A DNA stretch of 34,374 nucleotides from Oscillospiraceae bacterium (GTDB lineage: Bacteria; Bacillota_A; Clostridia; Oscillospirales; Oscillospiraceae): assembly GCA_017415945.1 (NCBI GenBank), contig JAFQDR010000089.1, positions 1-34,374 on the forward strand. The letters are read 5' to 3'. This document shows positions 23,924 through 32,845 of the stretch, in pieces; the stretch's first letter is position 1, and every line of letters begins with the position of its first letter. The notes beneath the pieces are model-generated. The model saw only the letters and a program-made list of their open reading frames with translations. It had not been told where the DNA came from and ran no database searches. The position numbers and the translations under genes were made by a program.

Positions 23924-24703
23924 TTATTCTACCACATAGGCTGCACAGCCGGTCAGTTCCTGCTCAGTGGTAATGCCCTGCGCAATCATCTTGGCACGCA
24001 TGCAGGCATAGAACTCTGCAAAGGTGGCCTGCTGATAGGGCACAACAAAATAAGTACCGATGCAGCATGCCATGACACCCAGCAGCACCCAGCCGATGAA
24101 GGACAGCTGCAGTACGAAAAGGTTCCACTTCTCGCCGTCCATGGTCTTTCTGGAGATCTCAAATGCTCTGTCCTTGGACATGTTCGGATTCTCAGCCATC
24201 AGGTAAGGAATCAGGAAGTATTCCAGACCCTTGATGATGCCGGGCACCCAGAACAGCATCGACCACAATGTGGTGTAAAGCATGCGGAAGAACTGCACCT
24301 TTACGGTATTCATATAGCGGCCGCCGCCGAACTGATGGAACAGATAGCTGAAATTCACATCGCCCGTGCGTGCCTGCTGGAAGAACTTGCACTTGCCGAC
24401 CTCAACAGGGCCGCCGAGGAACGCATAAATTGCCAGTGCAAATGCCATGACAAACACATATGTAATGATGAAAATCACAAACACCATTGCCAGAATGGCC
24501 AGAACCGCAAAAATGCTTTCCGGATCTTCGCCTGACAATTCCGTCAGTTCAGTCATTGATGATGACGGAAAGCTGAACGATGAGCTGGTATTGGCGGTAC
24601 CGCCGCCGAGCATCTGTGCCACAAAGCACACAAGGAATGCCATCCAGTAGTAGCCCTTCAGGGAATTCCATGCATTTTTCTTTAACATTTCTCTTGACCA
24701 CAT
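23924..24703 (-). CDS. DUF975 family membrane protein, copy 2
   Basis: This 259-residue paralogue of copy 1 has the same start (MWSREMLKKNAWNSLK), core (GRYMNTVKVQFFRMLYTTLWSMLFWVPGI, here split for reading at the W-S pair) and C-terminal half with MDGEKWNLFVLQLSF. It differs by a Ser-rich loop near residues 38-60. ATG 24703 follows GGAGG. It has its own consensus promoter. A tandem duplication is the simplest origin. Function unknown. Confidence 0.85.
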   Translation of the reverse strand: MWSREMLKKNAWNSLKGYYWMAFLVCFVAQMLGGGTANTSSSFSFPSSSMTELTELSGEDPESIFAVLAILAMVFVIFIITYVFVMAFALAIYAFLGGPVEVGKCKFFQQARTGDVNFSYLFHQFGGGRYMNTVKVQFFRMLYTTLWSMLFWVPGIIKGLEYFLIPYLMAENPNMSKDRAFEISRKTMDGEKWNLFVLQLSFIGWVLLGVMACCIGTYFVVPYQQATFAEFYACMRAKMIAQGITTEQELTGCAAYVVE

Positions 24704-24739
24704 AATAATTCATCCTCCCTCTCTGTGATCGATATCTAT

Positions 24740-24768
24740 ATTGTAAATCAGATTTACCGAAATGTCAA
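24740..24768 (-). promoter_or_regulatory. σA promoter of the DUF975 pair
   Basis: TTGACA (24768-24763), 17 bp, TACAAT (24745-24740) on the minus strand. Confidence 0.75.
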
Positions 24769-24944
24769 TGATTTTCTCGCATTTTCACCGAAATACACGA
24801 AGAAACGCAAATCAGGCCCTGTTCTTTTATGCATATAGCAGAAACCGCATGCAATTTTGCCATACAACATTCGGGCGTCCGTATCCGCATTGTTATGAAA
24901 ACCGCACAAACTGCGCAAAAATCGAAATTTTTTCCCCAAACCAC
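24769..24944. other. Divergent intergenic region, nothing recognised
   Basis: Between the DUF975 promoter and the aldolase promoter lie about 175 AT-rich bases with no convincing ORF, hairpin or RNA family. Confidence 0.4.
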
Positions 24945-24973
24945 TTGCAATCCGCAGGAAAATTTGTTATAAT
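24945..24973 (+). promoter_or_regulatory. σA promoter of the aldolase gene
   Basis: TTGCAA (24945-24950), 17 bp, TATAAT (24968-24973), then AGGAGG about 40 bases downstream. Confidence 0.8.
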
Positions 24974-25024
24974 AATAACGATGGGCAAGACGCCCTGCGA
25001 AAAATATTTAGGAGGACATTTAAT

Positions 25025-25888
25025 ATGTTAGTTTCTGCTAAGGACATGCTGAACAAGGCACGCGAAGGCAAGTACGCTGTTGGCCAGTTCAACATTAACA
25101 ACCTCGAATGGACAAAGGCAATCCTGCTGACGGCTCAGGAGAATCAGTCTCCCGTTATCCTCGGTGTATCTGAGGGCGCAGGCAAGTACATGTGCGGCTA
25201 CAAGACCATCGTTGGCATGGTTGAGGGCATGATCGAGGAGCTGGGCATCACTGTTCCCGTTGCACTGCATCTGGACCACGGCTCTTTCGAGGGCGCAAAG
25301 GCTTGCATCAACGCAGGATTCTCTTCCGTAATGTTCGACGGTTCTCACTATCCGATCGAGGAGAACATTGCAAAGACCACTGCTCTTGTCAATGCATGTG
25401 AGGTTCTGGGCATTTCTCTCGAGGCTGAGGTTGGTTCCATCGGCGGCGAGGAAGACGGCGTAATCGGTAAGGGCGAGTGCGCAGATCCCGACGAGTGCAA
25501 GGCTGTTGCAGATCTGGGTGTAACAATGCTGGCTGCCGGCATCGGCAACATCCACGGCAAGTATCCTGAGAACTGGGAAGGTCTGTCCTTCGAGACTCTG
25601 GCTGCCATCAAGGAAAAGGTTGGCGATATGCCTCTGGTACTGCACGGCGGTACAGGCATCCCTGCTGACATGATCAAGAAGGCAATCTCTCTGGGCGTTG
25701 CAAAGATCAACGTAAACACAGAGTGCCAGCTCTCCTTCCAGGAAGCTACCCGTGCTTACATTGAAGCAGGCAAGGATCTCCTGGGCAAGGGCTTCGACCC
25801 CAGAAAGCTTCTGGCTCCCGGCTTCGAGGCAATCAAGGCAACTGTTAAGGAAAAGATGGAGCTCTTCGGCTCTGTTGGCAAGGCGTAA
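25025..25888 (+). CDS. fba: Class II fructose-1,6-bisphosphate aldolase
   Basis: This 287-residue enzyme splits fructose-1,6-bisphosphate into dihydroxyacetone phosphate and glyceraldehyde-3-phosphate in glycolysis. Zinc and catalytic residues are visible in HLDHGS (H82, D84, H85), EAEVGSIGG, GNIHGKYP and LHGGTG. Length is normal for the family. ATG 25025 follows AGGAGG. Codon use is strongly biased to few codons, as for highly expressed genes. It is a single gene between its own promoter and terminator. A tagatose-bisphosphate substrate cannot be excluded from sequence alone. Confidence 0.93.
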   Translation: MLVSAKDMLNKAREGKYAVGQFNINNLEWTKAILLTAQENQSPVILGVSEGAGKYMCGYKTIVGMVEGMIEELGITVPVALHLDHGSFEGAKACINAGFSSVMFDGSHYPIEENIAKTTALVNACEVLGISLEAEVGSIGGEEDGVIGKGECADPDECKAVADLGVTMLAAGIGNIHGKYPENWEGLSFETLAAIKEKVGDMPLVLHGGTGIPADMIKKAISLGVAKINVNTECQLSFQEATRAYIEAGKDLLGKGFDPRKLLAPGFEAIKATVKEKMELFGSVGKA

Positions 25889-25910
25889 GCAGAAACCATA
25901 TTCTGATGAT

Positions 25911-25943
25911 AAAACACCCGCTGCAATGCAGCGGGTGTTTTTG
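25911..25943. terminator. Bidirectional terminator between aldolase and SLOG genes
   Basis: AACACCCGCTGC / GCAGCGGGTGTT, 12-bp stem with a 3-base loop, with A-run before and T-run after. It can serve both converging genes. Confidence 0.88.
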
Positions 25944-25945
25944 TC

Positions 25946-26416
25946 TTATTTGGCGAGATTGATGATGCGTATTTCTTTCTTCTCAGCCATGCGTACAGTC
26001 TGGCCGGTGCCGCTGTGAGAATTCTTGCTGTGATAGAAGCAGACCATACAGTCGGCCGCTTCCACAAGGGCGGCGTTCCGCTTACGCATGCAGGACTTAT
26101 GATAGCTTTCGGACACATGGGTCACGCTGTTTGCCTGATTGAGGATCGCCCAGAATTCCGCTTTCTGCATGGGATTCCAGCTGGCTGTCTGCACCTCGGC
26201 GGGACAGGGCAGCAGCAGATGCAGACGAATCCACGGGTATTCTCTTTGCAGAGAGAGGACAGTCTGCGCACAGAGCGTATCCCACCCGAGTGCGCCGCCG
26301 GCATAGAAGTCCTCCGCACCGATGGCAATGAGCATTTCAATTGTCGTCGTCAGTTCATGCCGCAACTGCTCCGACGCCGGCAGGTTTCTGTGACCGGTAA
26401 AGCAAACACCCTGCAT
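25946..26416 (-). CDS. SLOG-fold protein, DUF1273/YpsA type
   Basis: This 156-residue protein begins with CFTGHRNLP and has GGALGWDT, the nucleotide-binding motifs of the SLOG superfamily (YpsA/DUF1273). SLOG proteins bind nucleotides or nucleotide-derived signals; the physiological role of this branch is unclear, with links to cell division and stress in Bacillus. ATG 26416 lies 8 bases after GGGAGG. It has its own promoter and convergent terminator with fba. Confidence 0.82.
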   Translation of the reverse strand: MQGVCFTGHRNLPASEQLRHELTTTIEMLIAIGAEDFYAGGALGWDTLCAQTVLSLQREYPWIRLHLLLPCPAEVQTASWNPMQKAEFWAILNQANSVTHVSESYHKSCMRKRNAALVEAADCMVCFYHSKNSHSGTGQTVRMAEKKEIRIINLAK

Positions 26417-26449
26417 GGCAGTTTCCTCCCTTATGATACTCTATCTCAT

Positions 26450-26478
26450 ATTATACAGAATTTTTGTTCTCATGTCAA
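26450..26478 (-). promoter_or_regulatory. σA promoter of the SLOG gene
   Basis: TTGACA (26478-26473), 17 bp, TATAAT (26455-26450) on the minus strand: both boxes perfect. Confidence 0.85.
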
Positions 26479-26496
26479 GGGGGATGGAACAGCATG

Positions 26497-26527
26497 AAAA
26501 AACAGCCTGCTTTTGCAGGCTGTTTTT
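26497..26527 (-). terminator. Terminator of the PBP/methyltransferase operon
   Basis: AAAACAGCCTGC / GCAGGCTGTTTT with a TTTT loop; T-run on the minus strand. It is 8 bases after the methyltransferase stop codon. Confidence 0.88.
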
Positions 26528-26534
26528 ATGCTCT

Positions 26535-27656
26535 TCATTTTTTGGGCGAGCCGAAATAGCTGTACAGCTGGCAGGAAATCATGCCGTTGTAGAGCTTGCG
26601 TCGCTTGTCCGCCTTTCTGCCGAAGGCAAACTCGAAATCCTCATCGCCGCAGATGATGTAGGCGGGGGTCTTCAGCACCTTGCCCATCGTGCGGTAGACA
26701 TTTCTTGCCTCCTGCTGCTCGAGCATTCTCTCGCCATAGGGCGGGTTGCAGACGATCACCGCATCGGGGATGGGTTCAAAATCGGCAATATCACGCTGCT
26801 CCACACGAATCAGCTCCGCAACGCCCGCTTTCTTGGCATTGTCCATCGTCAGGGCGATGGCATGGGGATCGGCATCAAAGCCATAGCCGATGAAGCCGAC
26901 CTTGCGGTCGATCCGGTCAAGGGCTTCGCTGCGGGCATTCTGCCATGCGGACTTCGGTACGCAGTCCCACTGCTCGGCAATGAAGCGACGGTCGAGGCCC
27001 GGTGCAATTCTGCACGCACGGCGGGCCGCTTCAATCAGGAAGGTGCCGCTGCCGCAGAACGGGTCACAGATGATTGTATCACTGCGCATTCTGGCAAGAT
27101 CGAGGATACCGGCGGCCAGTGTCTCACGGATGGGAGCGAGGTTCGCATTGCGGCGGTAGCCTCTCTTGTGCAGGCCTGCACCCGTGGTATCGAGATAAAT
27201 GCTCACGCGATTCTTGAGAATGGTAAACTGCAGCTGATGCAGACTGCCGGTCTCGGGCAGGAATTCGCTTGTCTTGTAGGCTCTCTGCAAGCGCTTCACG
27301 GCGGCCTTCTTCAGGATCTTCTGGCAGGCGGGAATGCTGTGCAGGGTGGAGTTCAGGGAATGGCCCTTGATCGGGAAGGCATCTTCCCTGCCGATAAACG
27401 CTTCAAGGGGGGCCGCATACATGCCCTCAAACAGCTCCTCAAAGGTCTCGGCCTTATATTCGGCCAGCAGAATCTGGACACGTTCCGCAACGGACAGCTC
27501 CAGATTGGCCTTGGCGAGCGTGGTGAAATCACCCGTCCAGCTGACTCTGCCATCCTGGACAGTGATGTTTTCACCGCCGATTCTCGTCACTTCAAAACGC
27601 AGTACCTTTTCGAGTCCGAAATGGCAGGGCGCGGAAAATGTGATGTTCTGACTCAT
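26535..27656 (-). CDS. THUMP-domain class I rRNA methyltransferase (RlmL/YpsC type)
   Basis: This 373-residue protein has an N-terminal ferredoxin-like/THUMP part (about 1-155) and a UPF0020 methyltransferase domain with DPFCGSGTFLIEA (198-210, AdoMet site) and NPPYGER (304-310, target-base amine). The family methylates N2 of a guanine in 23S rRNA (G2445 in E. coli). ATG 27656 follows AAGGAG. It lies 9 bases behind the PBP gene, so the two are co-transcribed. Confidence 0.9.
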   Translation of the reverse strand: MSQNITFSAPCHFGLEKVLRFEVTRIGGENITVQDGRVSWTGDFTTLAKANLELSVAERVQILLAEYKAETFEELFEGMYAAPLEAFIGREDAFPIKGHSLNSTLHSIPACQKILKKAAVKRLQRAYKTSEFLPETGSLHQLQFTILKNRVSIYLDTTGAGLHKRGYRRNANLAPIRETLAAGILDLARMRSDTIICDPFCGSGTFLIEAARRACRIAPGLDRRFIAEQWDCVPKSAWQNARSEALDRIDRKVGFIGYGFDADPHAIALTMDNAKKAGVAELIRVEQRDIADFEPIPDAVIVCNPPYGERMLEQQEARNVYRTMGKVLKTPAYIICGDEDFEFAFGRKADKRRKLYNGMISCQLYSYFGSPKK

Positions 27657-27665
27657 AGTTCTCCT

Positions 27666-30137
27666 TTATGCGGCAGGGTCTGCCGGGGGATCGGGCGGCG
27701 GATCCGCAGGCGGATCGGTCGGCGGGGGCTCGGGCGGATCCGTGGGTTCCACAACGGGCGGATCGGTCGGCTTGGGTGTGGTGCCGCCGGAAGCTGTGGA
27801 GGACGGTGCCTCACCGGATTCGGTAGTAGCACTTGGATCTTCCGTTGTCTCCTCCGGCTCGCAGCCGCTGCACCTGGGCGCATTATCCGGCTTCCAGTAT
27901 CCCTTCTCACCCTTCTCACAGCCCTCACCTGCAATCATGCCGGTCTTCTTGCAGATGGGTGCACAGATGACGGATTCGCAGGTAGGATACTCAGCATCGG
28001 TCTCAAGGCTGTTTGCGTACTCACCGATGACATTGTACCAGAGCTTTGCGGAAGAGGGGTTCGCTACAATTCTGTCACGTTCGGTATAACCGATCCAGAC
28101 GCCGGACACGAAGTCCTCGGTCAGACCGATGAACCAGAGGTCATCCCAGTTCTGTGTGGTACCGGTCTTGCCGACTACATCCTTATTGGAGAGCTGTGCA
28201 GCACCCGCTGTACCATTGGAGGATACAACATTCTTCATCAGACGGTTCATGACATAAGCGGTCTCGGGGTCAACGGCCTCATAGGGATCGCCATTGTTTT
28301 CGTAAACAAGCTCATGGTTGCCCTGCTCCAGACGGCTTACGATATGAGCGGAATAATAGGTACCGCCGTTGCCGTACGGGATATAGGCATTGACCATGTT
28401 CTGCAGGGTTACGCCGTAGGTCAGCGCACCTACGCTCAAGGGAGAGAGCGCAATGTCAGTACGGCCGCCGGCATCCATTTCCAGCAGTTCCAGACCCATC
28501 TTGTCCGTGGCAAAGCTGAACACCTGCTCGGGGGTCAGAGCATCGACGAGTCGTGCGGAAATGGTATTGAGGGACTTCATCAAGCCATAGGACAGGGCAA
28601 GGTTATTGCCGGAGCCCTTGCTGCCGCCGTAGTTTTCCGGCCAGATGGAGCCGTCGGGCATCTTCAGACCGCTGTCGAGGATCTGGGAGCCCCAGTGGAA
28701 TTCGTTTGTATAGATACCATAGCCGTAGCCGGTAATGGGCTTGATGGTCGAACCGGGCTGACGGGGTTCCATGGTTGCATAGTTCCAGATGATGGACTGG
28801 GTCTTCTCGCCGACCGCACCGACTACGCAGCGCACGCTGCCGTCGTAGTTGAGGGCGATGAAGGCGGACTGGGGATAGATGACAGTATCGAGATCATCAA
28901 TGGTGCCGTCGCCATTGGTATCCTCATACTTGGCCACGTCCTTGGCCCTGACCAGATTATTCAGATCGAGGTAGCGTTCCTCGACATACTGCTGCATTTC
29001 CCAGTCAACAGTGGTATAGATCTGGTAGCCGCCGCTGTTGATGCGGGAGAGTGCCTCTTCCTTGTCGATCTGATAGGTTTCCATCAGATAGGACTGCACC
29101 TCACGGATGGCCGCTTCCACAGCCCAGGAGATCGGCTGGGTGCCGTCGTTATACTCGTCAGCATTCTCCTCGGGATGGAGCTTCTTGTATTCCTCGGTAT
29201 CGGTGAAGAGGATCTCTTCACTGAGTGCATCCTGATATTCATCATAGGTGATGGCACCGTGTTCATACATCTGCCAGAGAACGTATTCCATACGCTCACG
29301 GTTGCGGACACGGCCGCTTGCCACCCACTCACCGGTTTCGTCATCCGTATAGCCGGCAAAGGGGTTGATCGATTCGGGCGACTGCGGAATGGCCGCAAGC
29401 ACAGCACTTTCTGCGATGGTCAGATCGCCGACATTCTTGCCGAAGTACTTGATAGAGGCCAGCTCAATGCCGTTGCAGGAGCCGCCGAAGCCGATATAGT
29501 TGAGGTAGGTCTCGATGATTTCGTCCTTGTCGTAGTTCTTCTCGAGCGTCATCGCACGGAAGATCTCACGGATCTTACGGGAGGGAGACGGATCATCGTC
29601 ACCGGTCACGTTCTTGATGAGCTGCTGGGTAATGGTAGAGCCGCCTCGCTCGGAATCCCAGAACTCGAGGATCAGGTTCAGGAACGCACCGATGGTATTC
29701 TTATAGTCCACACCGTCGTGGGTGTAGAAACGCTCGTCCTCGGTGTACACAAACGCATCAAGGGTGTGGCGGGGAATCTCATCGAGCGTAACGGGAATAC
29801 GCTGTGTCTCGTTGTTGACCTGATAGATATTGAGCAGGTTGCCGTCCTTGTCGGTGGCATAGACGTTGGTGTTATAGCTCAGCTCCATTTCCTCAAGGGT
29901 AATGGTGGAGGCCTCATCCATGAAGTCAAGGACATAGATGGCCGCTGCCGTGGCAACGATTGTGCCGGTAATGATACAGATCAGGAACAGCGAGAGAATG
30001 GTCGAAACAAGGATCGAAAAAAGCCGTTTGATGATGCGCCAGGCCTTATGCGGCTTCTTTTTCTTCTTTTTCTGGGAAGAAGCTGCCGGCGACGTCGAGG
30101 GACGGCGTCTGCGCTGACCGGATGTACGTTCTTGCAT
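27666..30137 (-). CDS. Class A penicillin-binding protein (PBP1A type)
   Basis: This 823-residue bifunctional peptidoglycan synthase has a basic cytoplasmic N-terminus (QKKKKKKPHK), one membrane helix (about 42-70) and a GT51 glycosyltransferase with EDERFYTHDG (catalytic E133) and RGGSTITQQ (164-172). The transpeptidase has STIK (S463, K466), SLN (522-524) and KTGT (657-660). After the catalytic domain come a Cys-rich segment (six Cys at 720-759) and a Thr/Glu then Pro/Asp-rich tail. A D-x-N-x-D-G-x-I-x3-D loop at about 406-417 looks like a calcium loop. It heads an operon with the rRNA methyltransferase. Confidence 0.94.
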   Translation of the reverse strand: MQERTSGQRRRRPSTSPAASSQKKKKKKPHKAWRIIKRLFSILVSTILSLFLICIITGTIVATAAAIYVLDFMDEASTITLEEMELSYNTNVYATDKDGNLLNIYQVNNETQRIPVTLDEIPRHTLDAFVYTEDERFYTHDGVDYKNTIGAFLNLILEFWDSERGGSTITQQLIKNVTGDDDPSPSRKIREIFRAMTLEKNYDKDEIIETYLNYIGFGGSCNGIELASIKYFGKNVGDLTIAESAVLAAIPQSPESINPFAGYTDDETGEWVASGRVRNRERMEYVLWQMYEHGAITYDEYQDALSEEILFTDTEEYKKLHPEENADEYNDGTQPISWAVEAAIREVQSYLMETYQIDKEEALSRINSGGYQIYTTVDWEMQQYVEERYLDLNNLVRAKDVAKYEDTNGDGTIDDLDTVIYPQSAFIALNYDGSVRCVVGAVGEKTQSIIWNYATMEPRQPGSTIKPITGYGYGIYTNEFHWGSQILDSGLKMPDGSIWPENYGGSKGSGNNLALSYGLMKSLNTISARLVDALTPEQVFSFATDKMGLELLEMDAGGRTDIALSPLSVGALTYGVTLQNMVNAYIPYGNGGTYYSAHIVSRLEQGNHELVYENNGDPYEAVDPETAYVMNRLMKNVVSSNGTAGAAQLSNKDVVGKTGTTQNWDDLWFIGLTEDFVSGVWIGYTERDRIVANPSSAKLWYNVIGEYANSLETDAEYPTCESVICAPICKKTGMIAGEGCEKGEKGYWKPDNAPRCSGCEPEETTEDPSATTESGEAPSSTASGGTTPKPTDPPVVEPTDPPEPPPTDPPADPPPDPPADPAA

Positions 30138-30218
30138 GATTCAGTAATCCTTTCTCTGTTATTTTTCAGCACAGTATGACGCTGCTGCGCTGGATTTTGT
30201 CCATAGTTACACATTGTT

Positions 30219-30247
30219 ATTATAGCACATAAAACCGGATTTGTTAA
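30219..30247 (-). promoter_or_regulatory. σA promoter of the PBP operon
   Basis: TTAACA (30247-30242), 17 bp, TATAAT (30224-30219) on the minus strand. Confidence 0.75.
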
Positions 30248-30378
30248 TACTTTTTTTGAAAAAACGCCTTTTTGCATAAACTTTTCCATTCAGGACATAC
30301 TGAATCTGTCAGGATTTTCTGATTTCTGCCATGGCAGAAATCGGAATGGGCAAAAACAGACCGGAAAGGAGTCTTGCT

Positions 30379-30720
30379 ATGCAAAGCAGGCAGCGGGTGC
30401 AGCTTTATCTGCTGATTACATCGATGGCGATTTCTGCGGTGATCATCACCATATCCGCCGCAAAGGGGCTGGCGCAGCAGAAGGGGCGGGCTGCGGTGCG
30501 GGACGCTTCCCTCTCGGATCAGTCTGCGTGCGGCTATGTGCTTGGAGAATGCGGCGGGCATCTTGCACTCTATCGTGAGAACAGTGCCAAGCCCTACCGG
30601 ATTCTGGACATGGAGGTGTATCTCCTGTCCGATGCCGACCGTCAGGCATTGGCGGAGGGCATTGTTGTCCGGAGCGAGGCCGAGCTGAACCGGATCCTGC
30701 AGGACTGGGATTCGGATTGA
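30379..30720 (+). CDS. Small membrane-anchored protein with a BofC-like C-terminal domain
   Basis: This 113-residue protein starts at ATG 30379, 7 bases after AAAGGAG; the frame is open from 30331 but without a ribosome site. One N-terminal membrane helix (about 8-27) is followed by an extracytoplasmic domain with CGYVLGECGGHLALYRENSAKPYRILDM (Y-x-L-x-E-x2-G-x-L-A motif) and SEAELNRILQDW. This pattern is common in Clostridia and resembles the C-terminal domain of BofC, an inhibitor of forespore signalling. The family link is from memory and the role unproven. It diverges from the PBP gene. Confidence 0.65.
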   Translation: MQSRQRVQLYLLITSMAISAVIITISAAKGLAQQKGRAAVRDASLSDQSACGYVLGECGGHLALYRENSAKPYRILDMEVYLLSDADRQALAEGIVVRSEAELNRILQDWDSD

Positions 30721-30752
30721 AAAACACCCCTCCATGACGGAGGGGTGTTCTG
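30721..30752. terminator. Bidirectional terminator
   Basis: AACACCCCTCC / GGAGGGGTGTT, 11-bp stem, 5-base loop, flanked by AAAA and a short T-rich end. It separates converging genes ending at 30720 and 30755. Confidence 0.8.
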
Positions 30753-30754
30753 TC

Positions 30755-31354
30755 TTACATCTGTTCCATTCTCATACGCACATACTGTTCCAGTACATCC
30801 GTGGTCTTTTCCAGACCCAGACGGCTGATATTGATGGTCACATCGTAGCCTCTGGAATCGCCCCACTTGATCGGGCAGTGGTAGTTGTGGTATGCCTTAC
30901 GCTTCTTGTCGTGGCGTGCCATGATGGAAGCGGCTTCCTTCTCGGAAACATTGCGCTTTTCCATAACCAGGCGGATCTTATCCTCCTTGTCACCGAGGAC
31001 AAAGATCTTCACCAGACCCGGATACTCACGCAGCACATGCTCTGCACAGCGGCCGACCACCACAAAGGATTCGCCGCTCTGTGCCTTCTGCTTCAGGTAA
31101 TCGAACTGGAAGTTGGCAATGACCTCTTCCGGAGAATTGGACATGCCCTTCACGGTACGGGAAATCAGCATATTGCGGGGACGCTCGTCATACTTGTGCA
31201 GATTGTTCACATCCACATCCTTGTGGGCGGCAATGTCGTCGAGCATGTTTCTGTTGTACAGCGGCAGATCAAAACGATTGGCCAGGCCCTGTGCGATATT
31301 ATGGCCGCTTGTGCCGTACTCACGGCTGATGGCAATGATTACTTGTTTTTCCAT
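30755..31354 (-). CDS. Cytidylate kinase-like protein
   Basis: This 199-residue P-loop kinase-like protein begins with IAISREYGTSGHNIAQGLA, the atypical P-loop of the cytidylate-kinase-like family (Cytidylate_kin2). VVGRCAEHVL and DKEDKIRLVMEKRNVSEKEA fit the mobile lid region. True substrates of this family are not established; it is distinct from the essential Cmk. ATG 31354 follows GGAGGGG. It is 24 bases behind the ArsB/NhaD-type transporter gene and probably on the same transcript. Confidence 0.85.
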   Translation of the reverse strand: MEKQVIIAISREYGTSGHNIAQGLANRFDLPLYNRNMLDDIAAHKDVDVNNLHKYDERPRNMLISRTVKGMSNSPEEVIANFQFDYLKQKAQSGESFVVVGRCAEHVLREYPGLVKIFVLGDKEDKIRLVMEKRNVSEKEAASIMARHDKKRKAYHNYHCPIKWGDSRGYDVTINISRLGLEKTTDVLEQYVRMRMEQM

Positions 31355-31378
31355 AGGTGTTCCCCTCCATTTCTCTTA

Positions 31379-32728
31379 TTACAGATAAACCACACAAATA
31401 TATACAGTTGCAATGGCGAGTACAATCAGCGTTGCAGGCGCCATCTTCTTGCAGTAGGTACCCCAGCCGATGGGATGACCTGCCTTGGCTGCTGCGGCTG
31501 TACCAACAACATTCGCAGAAGCACCGATGGGTGTGGCACTGCCGCCGACGTCCGTACCGACTGCCAGAGACCAGGCAAGTGTATCAATGCTCATACCGGA
31601 TGTTTCAGCCAGTGTACGGATAACCGGTACCATGGTGGCTGCAAACGGAATGTTGTCGATGAAGGCGCTGGCAATGGCGGACAGCCAGATGATAATGGCT
31701 ACCATGAGATAAGCATTGCCGCCGCTGATATTCTGAATGAATGTAGCGATCACTTCAAGTACGCCGGTCTTTTCGAGACCTGCCACGACAATAAAGAGAC
31801 CGAGGAAGAAGAGCAGGGTCTTGTAATCGACCTTCTTCATCACTTCAGGGAGATGCTTGCCGGAGGTGATCATGGTCACAATCGCAACGGCCACGCCGAT
31901 GAATGCCACGGTCAGGTGGGTCATGGAATGGGTCACGAGCAGCACCACCGCACAGAGGAAGATGATGGTATTGATGATGAAGCCGGGCTTATCGGTAATG
32001 GCGCTTTCGGGGGAAGGCATATTCGCATAGTCCGTGCTGCTTGCATTGCCGGACAGCTCCTTGCGCATCACGAGGAAGAAATATACCAGAATGAACACAA
32101 AGGAAATGATGGCAATCACGCCGGTGTTCGTTACAAAATCCATGAAGGTGTAGTTGAGCTGCGTACCGATGATGATGTTGGGCGGGTCACCGCACATGGT
32201 AGAGGAGCCGCCGAGGTTGGCGCAGAAGATCTCGGCCAGGATCATGGGCACGGGCTTGAACTTCAGAAGCTGTGCCAGCTCAATGGTGACGGATGCCAGG
32301 AACAGGATCACGGTGATGCTGTCGATGAACATCGCAAGGAAGAAGGACATGCACATAAATGCAAAGAAAATCGGGATGGTCTTATAATGAACGATCTTGG
32401 CAAGACGCATGCAGAGCCAGCGGAAGAAGCCCACGCGTGCCATGCCCTCAACCATGACCATCATGCCGGCCAGGAAGAGGATGGTTGCCCAGTCCACGCC
32501 GCCGGATTCGGACTCGGCGCCGGTGCTGTGCCAGAACTCAGGGTTGATGATGGATTTCAGGTTCAGCGTATCCCAGATCATGCCGAAATCCTTCATGCAG
32601 ATGCCGAAGACGGCGATCAGGGTCAGAAGACCGCACCCCAGTGTAACATAATGCTTTTCAATTTTTTCAGTAATGACCAGTACAAACATAACCACAAATA
32701 TGACTGTGGCTGTAATTGCTGCTGCCAT
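31379..32728 (-). CDS. ArsB/NhaD-superfamily ion transporter
   Basis: This 449-residue protein has about 11-12 membrane helices. The two inverted-repeat halves carry GGSSTMCGDPPNIIIG and GGSATPIGASANVVGTAAA, the paired re-entrant loop motifs of the IT superfamily (NhaD Na+/H+ antiporters, ArsB, SLC13/CitM). Substrate is uncertain: sodium/proton exchange or dicarboxylate/citrate transport. ATG 32728 follows AAAGGAG. A leader of about 170 bases with a peptide ORF precedes it, suggesting regulated expression. Confidence 0.85.
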   Translation of the reverse strand: MAAAITATVIFVVMFVLVITEKIEKHYVTLGCGLLTLIAVFGICMKDFGMIWDTLNLKSIINPEFWHSTGAESESGGVDWATILFLAGMMVMVEGMARVGFFRWLCMRLAKIVHYKTIPIFFAFMCMSFFLAMFIDSITVILFLASVTIELAQLLKFKPVPMILAEIFCANLGGSSTMCGDPPNIIIGTQLNYTFMDFVTNTGVIAIISFVFILVYFFLVMRKELSGNASSTDYANMPSPESAITDKPGFIINTIIFLCAVVLLVTHSMTHLTVAFIGVAVAIVTMITSGKHLPEVMKKVDYKTLLFFLGLFIVVAGLEKTGVLEVIATFIQNISGGNAYLMVAIIIWLSAIASAFIDNIPFAATMVPVIRTLAETSGMSIDTLAWSLAVGTDVGGSATPIGASANVVGTAAAAKAGHPIGWGTYCKKMAPATLIVLAIATVYICVVYL

Positions 32729-32782
32729 AGCAGTACTCCTTTCTGTTTTAGCCTTCCGGCAGATCGATGAAATAGCTGTTCA

Positions 32783-32845
32783 TCAGGCGCCGGTCGCATC
32801 GCATACGGCACTGACAAAAAAGCGGCATATCCTGCATGTTTCCAT
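32783..32845 (-). CDS. Possible 20-residue leader peptide upstream of the transporter
   Basis: An ORF encoding METCRICRFFVSAVCDATGA begins 7 bases after a perfect AGGAGG and ends in TGA. The TGA overlaps an ATG (TGATGA) that starts an 11-residue frame MNSYFIDLPEG ending at 32748, which is also the tail of a longer frame from 32804. Three Cys and two Arg in the first 15 residues recall attenuation peptides, but this is inference; it may simply be a small protein or chance. Confidence 0.45.
   Translation of the reverse strand: METCRICRFFVSAVCDATGA

Noticed and set aside
24762..25031. 89-codon plus-strand frame before the aldolase gene
   Set aside because: It crosses the aldolase promoter and ribosome site and has no ribosome site of its own.
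26415..30179. 1254-codon plus-strand frame opposite PBP1A and the methyltransferase
   Set aside because: It is the antisense shadow of two well-supported genes, produced by GC-rich codon bias; no domains are seen.
30734..32770. 678-codon plus-strand frame opposite the ArsB/NhaD-type transporter
   Set aside because: His/Asp/Gly-rich antisense shadow of clear genes on the other strand.
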